From the NCBI GenBank assembly GCA_963969495.1, contig OZ018322.1, positions 160,108,848-160,172,847 of the forward strand: 64,000 bases of DNA, written 5' to 3'. Below are positions 44,990 to 56,851 of the stretch, one piece after another. The translations under genes were made by a program, and so were the position numbers. Origin of the DNA: Ceratothoa steindachneri (Eukaryota > Arthropoda > Malacostraca > Isopoda > Cymothoidae). The notes under the pieces were generated by a model. The model was not told where the DNA came from. It ran no database searches and saw nothing but the letters and a program-made list of their open reading frames with translations. How positions within the stretch are numbered: position 1 is the stretch's first letter; each line of letters opens with the position of its first letter.

Positions 44990-45535
44990 ATAGATCGATT
45001 TCACGCTTTTGCATTATTTGATGATTTTTCATTTGCCCAAATCAGGCATCACTGAAGATGATTTTCTTTACAAAATTTTGAACGGCTGCAAGTCTCTCCA
45101 CACTCCAGTCAGCAAATTGTTTTCACGTGCCATGATCAGGTGGCTTTTGATGGCGCGTAAGATGAATTTTTGATGTATGCATATGGGGATATTAATGCAT
45201 AATTTGATGTAATAAAGTACTTGGGATGTCTAACTGCTGTGAACGTCGGCGAATCGATTTTACCTGAATCAGAGTAAAATCGTTTTGCAAAAAAGCACTT
45301 TGTTGCTCTGTCTGAAAACACGATTCCACCAAGGCGATTTGTCTGTTGCAACTGAACTAGTTGTTTTAAACTTCGTCTTTAGTTTGCGAACCGTAGACAC
45401 GCTGGTTGATTTATTCCTCCCCTAAAATGGTAGGAAGTGTTCAAACTGTTTGCGTCGTAATTTGTCCGTTTTGATAAAAGGTTTCACTATGAGAAAGTCA
45501 AAAACAAAACAGGCCGCCATTACAAGTCTAAGTAC
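44990..45535 (-). pseudogene. mariner/Tc1-like transposase, N-terminal and middle part
   Basis: The upstream half of the gene ended at 41340-41640. In shifting frames it reads GRNKSTSVSTVRKLKTKFKT (helix-turn-helix region, about 45425-45365), then RRRSQQLDIPSTLLHQIMH (about 45255-45200). FADWSVERLAAVQNFVKKII and FSDA follow (second catalytic Asp region, about 45120-45045). The order and motifs agree with the arthropod R-x-SQELGIP, then FADW, then KIIFSDEAHF family. At least three frameshifts and a stop are present. The CR1 element enters just after FSDA. Confidence 0.65.
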
Positions 45536-45589
45536 CGAGTACAAAAATCCTCCACAACCATCGTAAGTGCAGTACCAAGGAATGTGGAG

Positions 45590-45985
45590 ATCCAAATGAC
45601 TACAAGGTACTTAAGGAGCTCGTGAATCGCTATAGATTACAAAATAGTCTCCAAATCTGACCCGGCGCGTAATCAACCATAGTGTGCGGTCTATTGACAT
45701 GATCTGAATTGTGAAGACAGGGCAGCCGTCAGACGACCCTGCAGGCATCAAACTTAGTGGGGATTAGCATAAAAGCCAACTCCCCCTACTCGCTCTGATG
45801 CATCTATGTACATCGACATTGCTTTCCCGTGAACAGATAAATGCGCCATTAAGTTTAAACAAAATATTCCAGGGAACCTAGAAGCTTTGGGAGCTAATAT
45901 GTGGCGACTAATAGTCATATGTGTTATCATCCAAGGTGGCGTCCTGAGCAAAACCAGAGACACCACCGGTACGAAAGCCACTTTT
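45590..45985 (-). pseudogene. possible RNase H remnant of a DIRS-like element
   Basis: The frame ends SMYIDASERVGGVGFYANPH, then a stop. YIDAS-x-RVGG-x-G is like the first RNase H block (LYVDASP, GIGWWS) of the copy at 53600-53945. Little else aligns, so this is a weak call. Confidence 0.3.
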
Positions 45986-45989
45986 CAGC

Positions 45990-46812
45990 TATCGATGGAG
46001 ATTGCTCGGCAAAAATCCAAATTGCTTAGGATATCACTTGCTTTACTTGGCTAAATATGCTCCATCGAGATCAGTCAAGAGTGAAGGGTGAGTCGTTGAC
46101 TTATAAGATACACGTATAGCCAAGGCGTATATGCGCAAAATGCAATGTGGATGAAGGAGAGAGGGAGGTTTCTAACCGGCATTAAAATGTAGGCTGTTTA
46201 TGCGTAAAACTCGCGTTCACCGTTAAGATTTGAGAGAAAAACCAAACGATACAAAAAAGCGGTTGCCCTATCAGCACCCCAAGTGCTCAACGGCAATGAA
46301 TGAAGGATGTTCATTGGACGCTATAGAAGATTTTAAGTCTCCGAATATGTGCCTCCCAGGTGAGCTATCGGCCAAGTAAATACTGGAACCTATGTGCTTC
46401 GTTATGGGACGTGTGCAAAGCACAAGTGACATCTCTGAGTCGGGTCTATTGTATCAAATCTACATTGTGCAGAAGATGCTTAGTTACATCTAAATAAACT
46501 TAGGAGCCATAGTTATTTTTAGGAGTAAAAAAGTATAATAATACAAGAAGTGTGCAGCCTTAGCAACCCTCAGTGTCCTGAACATCCAGAGCACAAAATT
46601 TCCATGATGCAGATATAAAAATACTAGGTATGCCAATATGCGTATCACAGGTGAAACTTTGTCCCAATGGATGAATGTAGAATCAGAATTAGTTCTCCAC
46701 ATCTAGTCGTGATTCCATATTCTAGCGTACAGCCTCACTCATTCATACATTGGATCACGATTTTCTTAAGAGCTAACTGAAAATAAAAAGGCTTCCCTTT
46801 TACCTATGGTAC
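45990..46812. other. gene-free spacer
   Basis: No feature I can support. Confidence 0.4.
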
Positions 46813-48213
46813 TGTCGTAGAAAAGACTCCCGACGATATACTATATATCTATTCTAGCGGGGATTATTCTATATTCGAGTACGGGGTTTTGATCAGATGG
46901 CCGAGTATGACTCTACGTTAATAAATACGCCTGGAGAGGGCTTATTTATCTTCAATATACTTAATAAGTGAAAAGGAGCCCAAGGATGAATAATATTGCC
47001 ATCATTAATAAAATAGAATTTTATTAATTAATCTAACAAAACAACACACGAAAAATATTTACATGACCGGGGATTAAAATGGGAGATACACATGAAATGA
47101 AAAAGGTCATAGGATAAATTTGAATAAGCGGTGGATTAAGATTTGGAGGGATTTAAATGACAAAACAAAAAAGCAGGGAAAGGGTTGGCTAAATTCGTGT
47201 TAAAGCACGGAGTTTCTTTTGCACTAAGTTGCAAAGTTAAATGAAATTCGTATCTTACGTATTTATAAGGTCGTCGTGCAGATGAAGGTGATTTGAAAGA
47301 ATGGCTTCGGTCGGACTGGCGATTTCCTTCCCAGAAGGAGAGTTTTTTAGGAGGTTGTCCTTAACGAGGGGGGAATGACAGACTTCGAGGAGTGGGAGCG
47401 AATTGGGGCTCGAAATTCATAGCGATCCTTGAGACAGGATATCGGAGATGTTCTGGATGAGCCATTGAGGTTATTGGTGTAACCAAGCGTTCTCTTAAAG
47501 AACGTTAAAAGGGGGGAATTATATTACTAATGACGTGATATCAGAAAAGCAAGAACCGTTTCTTGTCGAACAGACTCGAAGAACAATGACTGTTCTAAAG
47601 TTGTTCTATTCTGAAAAATTGTAAATTACCACTGACGTGATATAAGGGGAGCGAGAACTGTTTCTTGTCGAACGGGATCGAAGAACAATGACTGTTCTAA
47701 AGTTCTCCTCTTCTGAACAATTGAACAACAGGGAGGCCCTTTTGACCTGGCGTCTCTTAGGGCACGAACCTTGGCACTCAAGGATATTGTCCTCTTTTGG
47801 ACAATAAGGGGGTTCTCGGGGTAGGGAGTTCCTAGGTGCACAAGGGAGACCAGATCGGCGTGATGCCTGACGAAGGTAATCTCGATCTGATTCAAACGCG
47901 AAATTATATCGCATAAATAGCCGGATCCAGCCCCTCGGGGTAGGGGACAATGGGGGACTTCCATGGAATGTCCCGCTAGCGCTTGAAACAATCTTATCTT
48001 CCCATAAGCCTAATTCAATCTGGCCAGATCGACGCCTGCCGGAAAACGGGGGATTGAACCTCCTTGATTAAACTTGGAGCGGGGGAAGATAATGGCGAAA
48101 TGTTGGGCGATAAGGACGCCATGCTACTCTCTTCTCGCAGGATGCACGTATGAAGCATGAGATTCAATATGTGATAGAAGCGAGGCGCGGCCGCCGTAGG
48201 CAATTTTATCACA
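46813..48213 (-). mobile_element. family A-type LTR, divergent and probably solo
   Basis: Read on the minus strand it starts tgtgataaaa at 48213, with an internal inverted repeat partner ttctatcaca (48170-48179). It ends ctacgaca (46813). In between are cgtgcatcc, the gccaaggttcg block, two AGAACA-N5-TGTTCT palindromes and the aataaaattc region of the other LTRs. At 1401 bases it is longer, partly from duplication of the palindrome unit. Flanks are GGTAC and CATAC, so no clean target duplication. No Gypsy coding text adjoins, hence probably solo. Confidence 0.75.
47580..47596. promoter_or_regulatory. LTR palindrome AGAACA-N5-TGTTCT (pair)
   Basis: agaaca atgac tgttct; the second is at 47682-47698 with the same spacer, 102 bases on. 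Confidence 0.65.
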
Positions 48214-48243
48214 CATACGAAGCGCCTAAATCATACTGTTTCA

Positions 48244-49650
48244 CTACATTATTATTATTATCAAAGTCAATGAAGGCGACCCTTTGGAAGGCAACAACCA
48301 AAACGTCAAAACCATAAAAATCTTACAGGGCACAACAAGCGACGCAACATCGATAAAAGTAGAAAACTTAAAAATCAAGAGAGAAAAGAGAACATTCATT
48401 TTTATTTTAAATACATTATAATTATTGGAATTAACGACATGATTAGGCAGAGTGTTCAAGAGACAGACCTCTGTAGGAAAGAAAGATCAAGAGAACTGCG
48501 TCGTATTCTTTCGAGCGACCGAAAAGCACGGTAATTCTGCCTTAACCAGTAGTTCGTATCCCGAACAAGCCGCGAGGGAGCTGGTACCAGACAGTAAATT
48601 GGATGATCATGATTAGCAACCATTTTAAAGAAATGACTCATGACTCAAACGAGTTGACGATGTCTAAGGTTCAATTGTACATTGGGTAGTAGAAAACTAA
48701 TCTGGTTGAAATCTCTGTCATGAGCTTCAAATTGGTATTCACTGCAGAAAGGAAGACAGAATGACAATATTCAAAATGAGGGTGAAGTAAGTAATAAAAA
48801 TATTCCTCAACTCTCTGCCTGTAGAGTTGATCTTGCCGCAGTTACGCAACAAACCACCTTTTGGAGAAATTTGGGACGCAACAGATTGCAAGTGCATTTC
48901 AAAGGTCAGCGTGAGATAAAAAGTAACAACAAGCATTTTCAGTGAAAAACAATTAGGGACCGCAATGAAGATTACAATCATGTCTGGGTGATGCGCTTGT
49001 AAGGTCCCTTGTCAGCCAATAACTAGGCTATTGGATTCATTTTGATCAAGTTTCATAACCCGAACATCTTGATATCCAGAGTAAGCAATTCAGCGACTCT
49101 TTGTCTGTCCAAGGGGAAGAAATTGCAGCATATAAAGCTGTATCGTCAGCATAAAGCTTTATAGGCGTTTGGGAATAAAATAGCCTAATACTGGCCTCAA
49201 AAGAATATTTCGCAAATAAAACAATCTAGCTGACTCAGAGCTATTTGACATAGAATTAAACATACGGAAGGCGTAATGTTGTAGAAGATAGGTGACCTCC
49301 GCTGTCCAGGAAATGAACTAAATTTTACCAATTTATCCAAAATGAGACGAAAAATAGTCAAGTTCAATGTATCTCTCTTTTACTTGCAGAATGCAAGCAG
49401 GAAAAGTATTCTCCTGGAAACTAGAAAGATACTTCAAAACCTATCCTGTTGAAAAATCTAAAAGAATGCATACCTCGCTCGCCTAGACGTTTAAGTAAGG
49501 TATTGCTGATATCGTTTAAACCATAAGCAGTATTTCACCTAGAACACAACTATCTCAAGAAAACACTTGATTAAAGGGTTTTCCTCTTAAAGTGAAATCT
49601 AGTAAACAACGGTATAGTTTATCAAACAATGCCGTATGTGTGCTTAAGAA
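48244..49650 (-). mobile_element. LINE fragment: reverse transcriptase (YADD) to 3' end
   Basis: The minus strand reads TPIKLYADDTALYAAISS, with an intact YADD catalytic site (49142-49153). It continues in broken frames with EYCHSVFLSAVNTNLKLMTE (about 48770-48710) and RLVFYYPMYN. RQNYRAFRSLERIRRSS and LQRSVS (48550-48460) follow, then, one frame on, NTLPNHVVNSNNYNVFKIKM near the end. The element ends in an (ATT)n tail at 48247-48260, typical of non-LTR elements of the L2/RTE/CR1 types. Upstream of about 49650 I cannot follow it. The clade is undecided; it is neither the CR1-like nor the L2-like copy elsewhere in the window. Confidence 0.65.
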
Positions 49651-50219
49651 TGTGGTTGAGGCAATGCTTGTTGCAGAAGAAGATTAAAATCGCTATCACA
49701 AAAGATACCTAACGGGCTAAAGCGTAAAAAATTCTGTACTTCCTTTCTAATGGTTGGGAGGAGAAGGGTCATTGTGCCTAAACTTTCATCGAATGCTTCT
49801 TTTACGCTCTCTCCCCAACCTCAATCCCAGACTTCCCGGTCCTCCCATTGAGTGAAGAAAGAAATGACTCCATGAAGAGGGACAAGTTTAACTCTGAATC
49901 ATTTTTTTATTCATTCTGAAAGGTCTCATTTTTCCACGTCCAACAAGGACAGATTAGCCGAACATATTTTTACTAGCCTATGTTTAAGAAAATTTAAATA
50001 CACAGGAAAAAACAAAGAAGAGATTCAGGAGTGAAACGGTTGCGAATCTCTCTCACGAGGCTGAGAAAGCATTCAGCAACGAAAGGTTAAATAATATACA
50101 GGAGGCTTATCTCCTCCTGAAAGTCAATTACTCCCCTCTCAGGGTGTTGGAACCAGCCCAAAGTACAATTGAAATTCAGTATCCACCCTACTCGTTCCGG
50201 TTCAGAGATAGCTAGCCTG

Positions 50220-50420
50220 CCCGTAGTTCCCTCAGCCTAGGGCATTCAATGATAATATGCCGAAAGGACTCGCCCCCCAAGAGGAACAAGAATAATGTTC
50301 AGCGGAGTAGTCTGGCAAATGGCACAACGACCCACGAATCCGTCTAAGCACTGGCGGTTATGTCGATCCCTATATCTTGGCTCGATAGCACGCATTTTAT
50401 AATCTCATGGCATCTCTTCA
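50220..50420 (-). pseudogene. possible LINE C-terminal zinc-binding region
   Basis: Minus-strand frames give MRAIEPRYRDRHNRQCLD, then GRCAICQ and, after a shift in the C6 run, GESFRHIIIECPRLRELR. C-x2-C followed by H-x4-C in front of a P-R-L-x-x-LR tail is reminiscent of the zinc finger at the end of several LINE polyproteins. No RT motif was found upstream. Confidence 0.3.
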
Positions 50421-50479
50421 CTCTTCTTTACTATTTAGCTTGAAGACCAGTCGTGGTTCCTACCATGTACGCAGTGGGA

Positions 50480-52580
50480 AATAGCAAAACGCTGATTCAC
50501 TCGTGCAAAATGTTGGACATTCTCACACTGCTCCCAATTCCCGAAATCCAAACATGTTTGGGAACCCCGATGAAAATTATCTATATCCTCCCGACTCGCA
50601 ACAACCAGTCAGTTACGGATCTTGGAAACTAAGTATGAAGATTTCCCTACTGCAAGGAGCATCACCTTGTTAAATGAGTGGCTCTGATTCCGAATTCAGG
50701 CCGAAACTCGACACGGCAAGTAATTTTTCATAGCGAGCAGTGAATTAACACCAGCAGGAAGGGTGACTGATTCAACCCTAGCATATCTCCATGGAATCAA
50801 CCAGGTATAAGCCACGTAAATCATATCCATCCACCATTAGTCGGATATAAGCAATCCGTGTACACTGATTGTCTCTAGTAACATGGCACTTACTATAAGA
50901 ATAGTGAACGTAATACTCAGAACTGTAACTTTGGAAGCAAAGGCGGCGTGAAATAACTTCAGAGGCGGTACCCTCCAGTGATGCTTTCTGCTCAGAAACC
51001 TCGACGTTACCGGTCGGAAGAACTTCCTTAAGTGCTTGAAGGAGTTTCGTAGCCCTAAATACGAATAATTTAGCTCATAATTAGATTCTCAATTCAAAGG
51101 AATGACAAATGAAATCAGCTGCCGAAGAAATGCGAAACTTAGGCGACTGATATAATCGTTTGTTCCACGTGTATAAACGAATATTGACTAGTGTTCACCG
51201 GAAGTGGAGCAGCATCTCAACACGATCGACAAATAAGGTTTTTATAGATAAAGGCCTGAGGCACTGCTTGCCTAACGGAGACCAGTCTGGTAGATTGAAT
51301 CTATTCCACATTTTTTTTAAGCCCCTCGCAAACAACGATCTCAGAGCGAATTTTGTTCCATATCCATAACCAATTTTCTAATCTTCATTCTGACCATTAG
51401 TTCTTTTGTAAATACTCTTAATCAAAATTCATAGCAATAGTAAATTCAGAGTTCAACTTATAGAAAATATTTCTCTTTATATGAAGAATACACATTCACT
51501 CCTATCTTGGAAGAGAGGTACAGAGACCGCAGCTCTTTGACAATTATTAAGAACTCTTCAACATAACAAGCTCAGCCACCTCACAATTGCTTACCCACCA
51601 AGCTTTGAGATTTTTGCAATGATATAAACGTCAGCTTCATTTTAATTATTTCAGGCTTGCACTAGCTTCTAACTTTGCTTATGCTAATGGTTTGCGATCT
51701 GTCAATACCTCTTAGCACTCTAACTAATCCATTGATATTACCTCCAGTTGCACCTGATTTAGCATTATACAAAAGCTCGGAAAACGCTTTTCATCTACTG
51801 ATTTAATCACAAGTAAATTATCAGCTCCATCTTATATACATTTATATTTTAAATTCACTCTAGAATAGTTTTTATACTTTTGCTCTAAGTAATTCATTCA
51901 TAGCCTGTCCAGAGCTTTTACTTATATCTCTTTTACAAATCAAGAATCAATCTCAAGAGATCCTAAAAAAAGAAAATTTAAGAATATCTTTTAAATAGTA
52001 CGCGAGATTAGAAAAGTTCTGGTTAAGATCCATTTTGCAAGCGCCATACCGCCGAAGATTAATTTCCGGATGACCGAAAGATCGAGTACTTGCACAAAAT
52101 CCTGAATAAGAAAACTTGATATCAACAGAAATAATATTAGTTGATGGATTTGGATATTTCGTTTTTAAGTAAAAATAAGAACTTGGCTAACCAGATTTCG
52201 TTTTTAAGATCATACCAGCAGTTTGCACATTATTTTTCACAGCGGGGCTAAAAAAATTGTGAAATTTGCGTGGAAAATTCCTGGGTGATTTGGCGCTTCT
52301 TTGGCCATAAAGGAGTTGGAAATGGGCTTTAATTTTGTTTGTTAATTCCCATTAACCATATTATGATTAGTTAAATATTAATAAGTTATAAATAATAATA
52401 ATGATAATAATAATTATAAAATTAAACCCCCAAAAGGAAAACTGCACTTTTCTTCATTGATTTTTATCACTAATTCTACCCACTTTGTGTTCCTTTTGTG
52501 CTGCCTTTGTAGTGTCGATTTCTCTTCATATTTATTTATTAAACATTTCCTTTCTTTTATAGCGAGCTCTGCTTTTGATA
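50480..52580. other. gene-free AT-rich spacer
   Basis: No motif-bearing frame was seen. A short (AAT)n-like run lies at about 52388-52420. Confidence 0.4.
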
Positions 52581-52586
52581 ACAAAG

Positions 52587-52620
52587 CTTTCTCCCGGCGC
52601 CTTGCGGCGCCGGGAGAAAG
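52587..52620. repeat. perfect 15-bp GC-rich hairpin
   Basis: ctttctcccggcgcc (52587-52601), loop ttgc, ggcgccgggagaaag (52606-52620). It stands out in AT-rich surroundings. Confidence 0.9.
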
Positions 52621-52649
52621 AATGCAAAGGAAGAAGATGAGCACTGGAA

Positions 52650-52683
52650 AGCAGGTCACACCGGCAGCAAGGCTGTAAAACGT
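52650..52683. repeat. 34-bp exact direct repeat (copy 1 of 2)
   Basis: The sequence beginning agcaggtcacaccggc and ending ggctgtaaaacgt is identical at 53502-53535; similarity stops sharply on both sides. Confidence 0.85.
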
Positions 52684-52689
52684 TCCCCG

Positions 52690-53500
52690 GACATAATATA
52701 GGAGTTGTTTATGGTTTAGGGGGGTTGTACCACGACACTTACTAATGTACTCTTTTAACACTTCTATAATATTTATAATTTAACGATCAAGCGCATTGAA
52801 TTAGCAATAAACATATAAAGACACTAATTCAGAAAATAACTACCTCGATATGTCAAAATATAATCTTTGAGTTAGGCTAAGATATGCAGGTACCTAAGTT
52901 TCAAATTTACTAGAGTATTCTAGTATAGAAGCAAACTAGCTTTTGAGTATTTTTTCCATTAACCAATGATGTAGCATTACATATGGGATGAGCTGATAAA
53001 TTTAAAAAAGCATAAAAACCGAACGGAAAGACGATAACAAAATATAGTAGAGAATCAATGTATAAATAATAAACTAAAGTTTAAGTATGAATGTATTTAA
53101 ATTGAAAGCTGTGACATTAAAAGATAAATTAGACATAGAGAATTATTACTAAAAAAATATATTGACAAATTAAGCGAAAAATACGGTGATAGGAGGGGAA
53201 ATCCATAAAAACCCATTAGAATAACAATATAACAAGATTAAAGAAAGGGAGGATAAATATGATAAAAAAGGGGAGAACTATGAGCCATATCCCCCCCCCC
53301 GCAGGGTGAGGAGGACCTTCCTTTATATTGAAAAAAGTTTTACAAACAGGACCTTTGAAAAAGGTCATTAACAGAAAAAGTTAGAACACAAAGTTACAAA
53401 GATATTAACACAAGAGTTACAAAAAGTTTAGATATTAACACAAGAGTTACAAAAATTTTTGGATAAAAAGATGATCTGGAGGAGTAGGGGCGGTCGGAGG
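52690..53500. other. gene-free AT-rich spacer
   Basis: Only a small tandem repeat (agatattaacacaagagtt twice, 53399-53458) is notable. Confidence 0.5.
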
Positions 53501-53539
53501 GAGCAGGTCACACCGGCAGCAAGGCTGTAAAACGTCCGT

Positions 53540-55119
53540 CCCGTCTCGGGGAGTGTGGGTCCTTATATAGTCCAAAGGAGGAGCGGGCCCACACACGCCT
53601 AGGCTCTTCTTGAAAAGTGCCGAGACGGGACGTCCGCCGGATTGTGCCTGCTACGGATATACCCAAAGTTTCTTGATGCGATGCGAAAAGCAGCAGAGTA
53701 ATCCGAAAGGGCGGTGGTGGAGAGGGCAAGGAGAATTGAGTCCGGGAGCTTTCCTCTTTTAGCGTTCCATAGGGCGCCAATGTTGTCTCCGAACGTGAGG
53801 GCGCGGGGAGCGAACAGAGTGGAGAGGATAAGACCCAGAGATTCTAGTTCAAAGATTCTCATATTCCAGTCTCGGCAGTCGAGGGCCAAGGAGACGCCCT
53901 GAGACCACCAACCAATGCCCTAAGGGGAGGCATCCACGTAGAGGGCAGGGGAGATACCTTTGGGTGGGCGGAAGCGGGTCCAGCGACTATGGATGAGGCG
54001 GCTGAGATGAAGGAAAGGGCCGGGGTTGGGGTGGGAATCCTGTAGGTAACAAAGTTGTACCCAACAGAAGGGAAGACGGAGGGCCGGAAGGACGAAGTTG
54101 AGGAGTCCCGCAAGACGGGACCATGCTTTGCGGGAGACGGGCCGTGAAGACATAATACGTAGCGCGGAGCGGGTCTTGTCTCGCATAGTGGTAGTGAGCT
54201 GTATCCGCTTCATCTTGAGGTCGATGTGGAACCCAAGGTAGGAGATGCGTTTAACCGGGGGGGTGATCGATTTGCGCCAATTCGCATTAATGGAGCTGCG
54301 GTCCACTGTCTTCATGAACGCGCGGAGGGCGCGTTTTTGTCCAATACAGAGGACGTCATCCAAATAAGTATAGACCTTAATGCCGTGGCTCGAAGCGAGT
54401 TGGTTCATGGTAGTGGAGGTCACCTTCTGCATGATGAACGGGGCGCCATTAAATCCCATCGGAAGGCGGGTGAACCTGAAGGACCTGTTATGCCAGCGGA
54501 TCCCAAACCATGGTCGTGCCTTAGGGTGAAGTCGGACGTGGTAGAACCCGTCCTTGAGGTCCAGCTTCATCGCCCACAGTTGTTCGGTGGCCGAGTCCAT
54601 TATTCTTTTAATGCTCGGTAGGCTGAACTTAGGTGGATGGTAGGCTTCGGCGGCAGGGGACATGTCATATATTAGGCGGGCGGAGCCATTGGGTTTAGTA
54701 ACCCCGAAGATGCGGTGAGCACAGCGAATGCTCGCTCCCTCCATCATTCCGCGTTCGACGAGCGTGGTGATCCAGGGGAGGGTCCTGTTATCAGAAGGAG
54801 CCCAATTTCGATAGGACTTGTTGAAAAAGATCTTAACGCCATCTTTTGCATTGGCCTTCTGAAGGTGGGAGACGGGTGTAACGGAGTCGTAAGATCCGGG
54901 TATTTCAACGTCGAGAGGGGTGTCGAAGTCGACCCGTGGGGTGTCGGGTTCGAGAGGGTCGAGTCCCGGACTTTCCCACTGGTTGCCCCTGTCGTCCTCA
55001 TTCCGGTCGTCGCGGGCGTTGTCCCCATTTTGTTGCTGGTTGTCGTTGTCGTTCCCGTTATACCTTCCTCTCATGATGTCCGGGGGGCCGCTATTAGGGT
55101 CATCAAGGACGTCGCCCAT
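53540..55119 (-). pseudogene. DIRS-like retroelement pol: reverse transcriptase and RNase H, near-complete
   Basis: The best-preserved coding region of the window: 399 codons open from 55119 to 53920. It starts MGDVLDDPNSGPPDIMRGRY, a charged N-rich leader, then GSYDSVTPVSHLQKANAKD. RT: FGVTKPNGSARLIYDMS (motif 2-3), MKLDLKDGFYHVRLHPKARP (motif A), FRFTRLPMGFNGAPFIM (motif B), YTYLDDVL (motif C, 54355-54366, intact), SYLGFHIDLKMKRIQL. RNase H begins LYVDASP, is hit by a single TAG (53920), and continues GIGWWS, FELESLGLILSTLFA, FGDNIGALWNAKRGKLP, YIRSRHNPADVPSRHFSRRA. A minus-strand TATA (53564-53573) follows. It is neither typical Gypsy nor copia; the RT most resembles DIRS-group elements, but no tyrosine recombinase is visible. 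Confidence 0.75.
53564..53573 (-). promoter_or_regulatory. TATA-like box downstream of RNase H
   Basis: ctatataagg on the minus strand; about 30 bases further on (53535) starts the 34-bp repeat, so that repeat may mark a transcript start. Confidence 0.4.
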
Positions 55120-55149
55120 TCATCTCGTCAATGGCTCTAATCTTTTCAT

Positions 55150-56650
55150 CCTTAGGACCCATCTGGTTTTTCAAGCAAACAGGCTCTTGAGTAGGATGGA
55201 CGATGTTATGCTCAAATTGATTCGAGCAACCGTGGTCTCGGATATGACATCTTCGAATCCATTTAGCAATTGCTGCAGCTGATTCTTTTGAAGAGGCGCT
55301 AGACTGGGGAAGATATCCAGCACGGGAGATGATGATTCTAGAAGTCCAGGTAAAGATGGCATAGGGTAATCACCATCTTGTTCAATGCATACTACTTGCA
55401 TGACATTGAGGGGGGTCAGCGGGACACACCGCTTCCAAAGGGAACACTTGATCAAGGGCCACAATATTTTTGATACACGCTCGGCGGTGATATTTTTTAC
55501 CATAGTGATGTTGAAAACCTTATCTCCTGAGGGGGTTTGAATCAGGTAATCTACTGGTTCTTTTACCTCTAAAACGGAAAAGGGTCCCTTTCACTTGCTC
55601 AAGAGTTTGTTCACTTTCGGTGGGAAGTAGCAACAGTACCTCCTGGCCAGGCATAAATCATCTTTCCTTCGCCTTAAAATTGAAATAAGTTCGATACCTC
55701 TCCAAATTTGCCTCAGAATTTTGGTACGCCATGTTGGTACATATCTTGAGGCACTTTCGGAGGTCTAGGAGGTACGAATTGGAGGATTAGTTTTCGGTAT
55801 CCAGACGGAGATTCGTAAAAAGTTCCTTTAAGATAGCAAGGGCGCCTCAAATATTACGGCCATACAGTAATTCGAAGGGGGCGAATCCTAGGGTCCTATT
55901 GGGAATTTCACAACACGCAAACAGTGCCACGGGTAAAAAGCGGTGCAATTCTCTGGGTTGATCGACACACAATTTTCTGAGGATTGCTTTCAATGTGCAA
56001 TTTAGCTTTTTGCAAACTCCGTTGCGGCTGGCGGGTATGGGGTGGTAAACAAAGGTTTTACCATGATGAGCTTTTCGATATACTATATAAGCTCTGTGAT
56101 AAATTGTCTTCCTCAATCCGACAATACCTCTTTAAGAATTCCTAACCGAGAAAAAATGAAAATGAGGGCTTCGGCGCACTGAACGCTATCAATGTGCTTA
56201 AGGGGAACTGCCTCAGGAAAACAGGTAGCAAAGTATACTGAAGTGAGGACGTAACTGTGTCCTTCACTAAACGGGCTATTAATGGGGCCAATAAAATCAA
56301 GGGCCACACGAGAAAACGGTTCCGAGATGATCGGGCTTTTCTGTAGGGAGGCTGGCTTGACACACCCTCTTCAAGATATCCTTTGGAAGCCATCGCATGA
56401 GTTGCTGTACTCTGAAATTTCTCTGGCCGCAACTGACCAATAAAACTACTTCAAAACCCTCTGAGAGGTTTTATTATGACTAAAACGACCGTAGAATAAA
56501 CTGTCATGAGAAATCTGGAGGACTTGGGGGACGTGAGAACGGGAAACACACAAGATGTATGTTTCAGGTTCGGTTCCGACGGAATATTTACGATGTAATA
56601 GCTCATCCGTGGCAAGGTATGAGATGCTTTTTCCACCACGGGAAGACACT
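55150..56650 (-). pseudogene. Gypsy integrase followed by reverse transcriptase start
   Basis: The zinc-binding part includes RSHVPQVLQISHDSLFYGRF (two His). The Cys part is eroded (MRWLPKDILKRVCQASL). The core opens ALDFIGPINSPFSEGHSYVL (first Asp), with LGILKEVLSD (second Asp, about 56120). NGVCKKLNCTLKAILRKL (about 56020-55965) is where the catalytic Glu would be; the family pattern is V-E-R-x-N-G-T-L-K, and here Glu is Lys. GFAPFELLYGRN follows. LERYRTYFNFKAKER and LLLLPTESEQTLEQ match the C-terminal module of the copy at 8510-8769. QDGDYPMPSLPGLLESSSPV (about 55380-55320) and GFEDVISE are the RT linker. So integrase and RT are adjacent in this order on one strand. Confidence 0.75.
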
Positions 56651-56851
56651 TGCTCCTGAGTCCTGGCTTTCTCCCAAAGGGGGAGGAGAGTTGCGCAACC
56701 CTTATGGGCGCGGGTAAAATCGTCGTTTCGGAGGGCCTCGATCTCCGGATCGACAGGGTTGTATAAAGTAACAGGTTACATAGAAGCCTTGGTAGGCTGG
56801 GCACGGATTGTGCTACCGTGTTACTTGTAACCTGGGAGCTCTGACGAATCA

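Noticed and set aside
46813..48213. 3' LTR of the Gypsy element at 55140-58200
   Set aside because: Unrelated LINE, spacer and DIRS-like sequence lie between and no Gypsy coding text adjoins the LTR.
54226..55140. Two plus-strand frames of 131 and 141 codons
   Set aside because: Antisense shadows of the well-supported RT on the minus strand.
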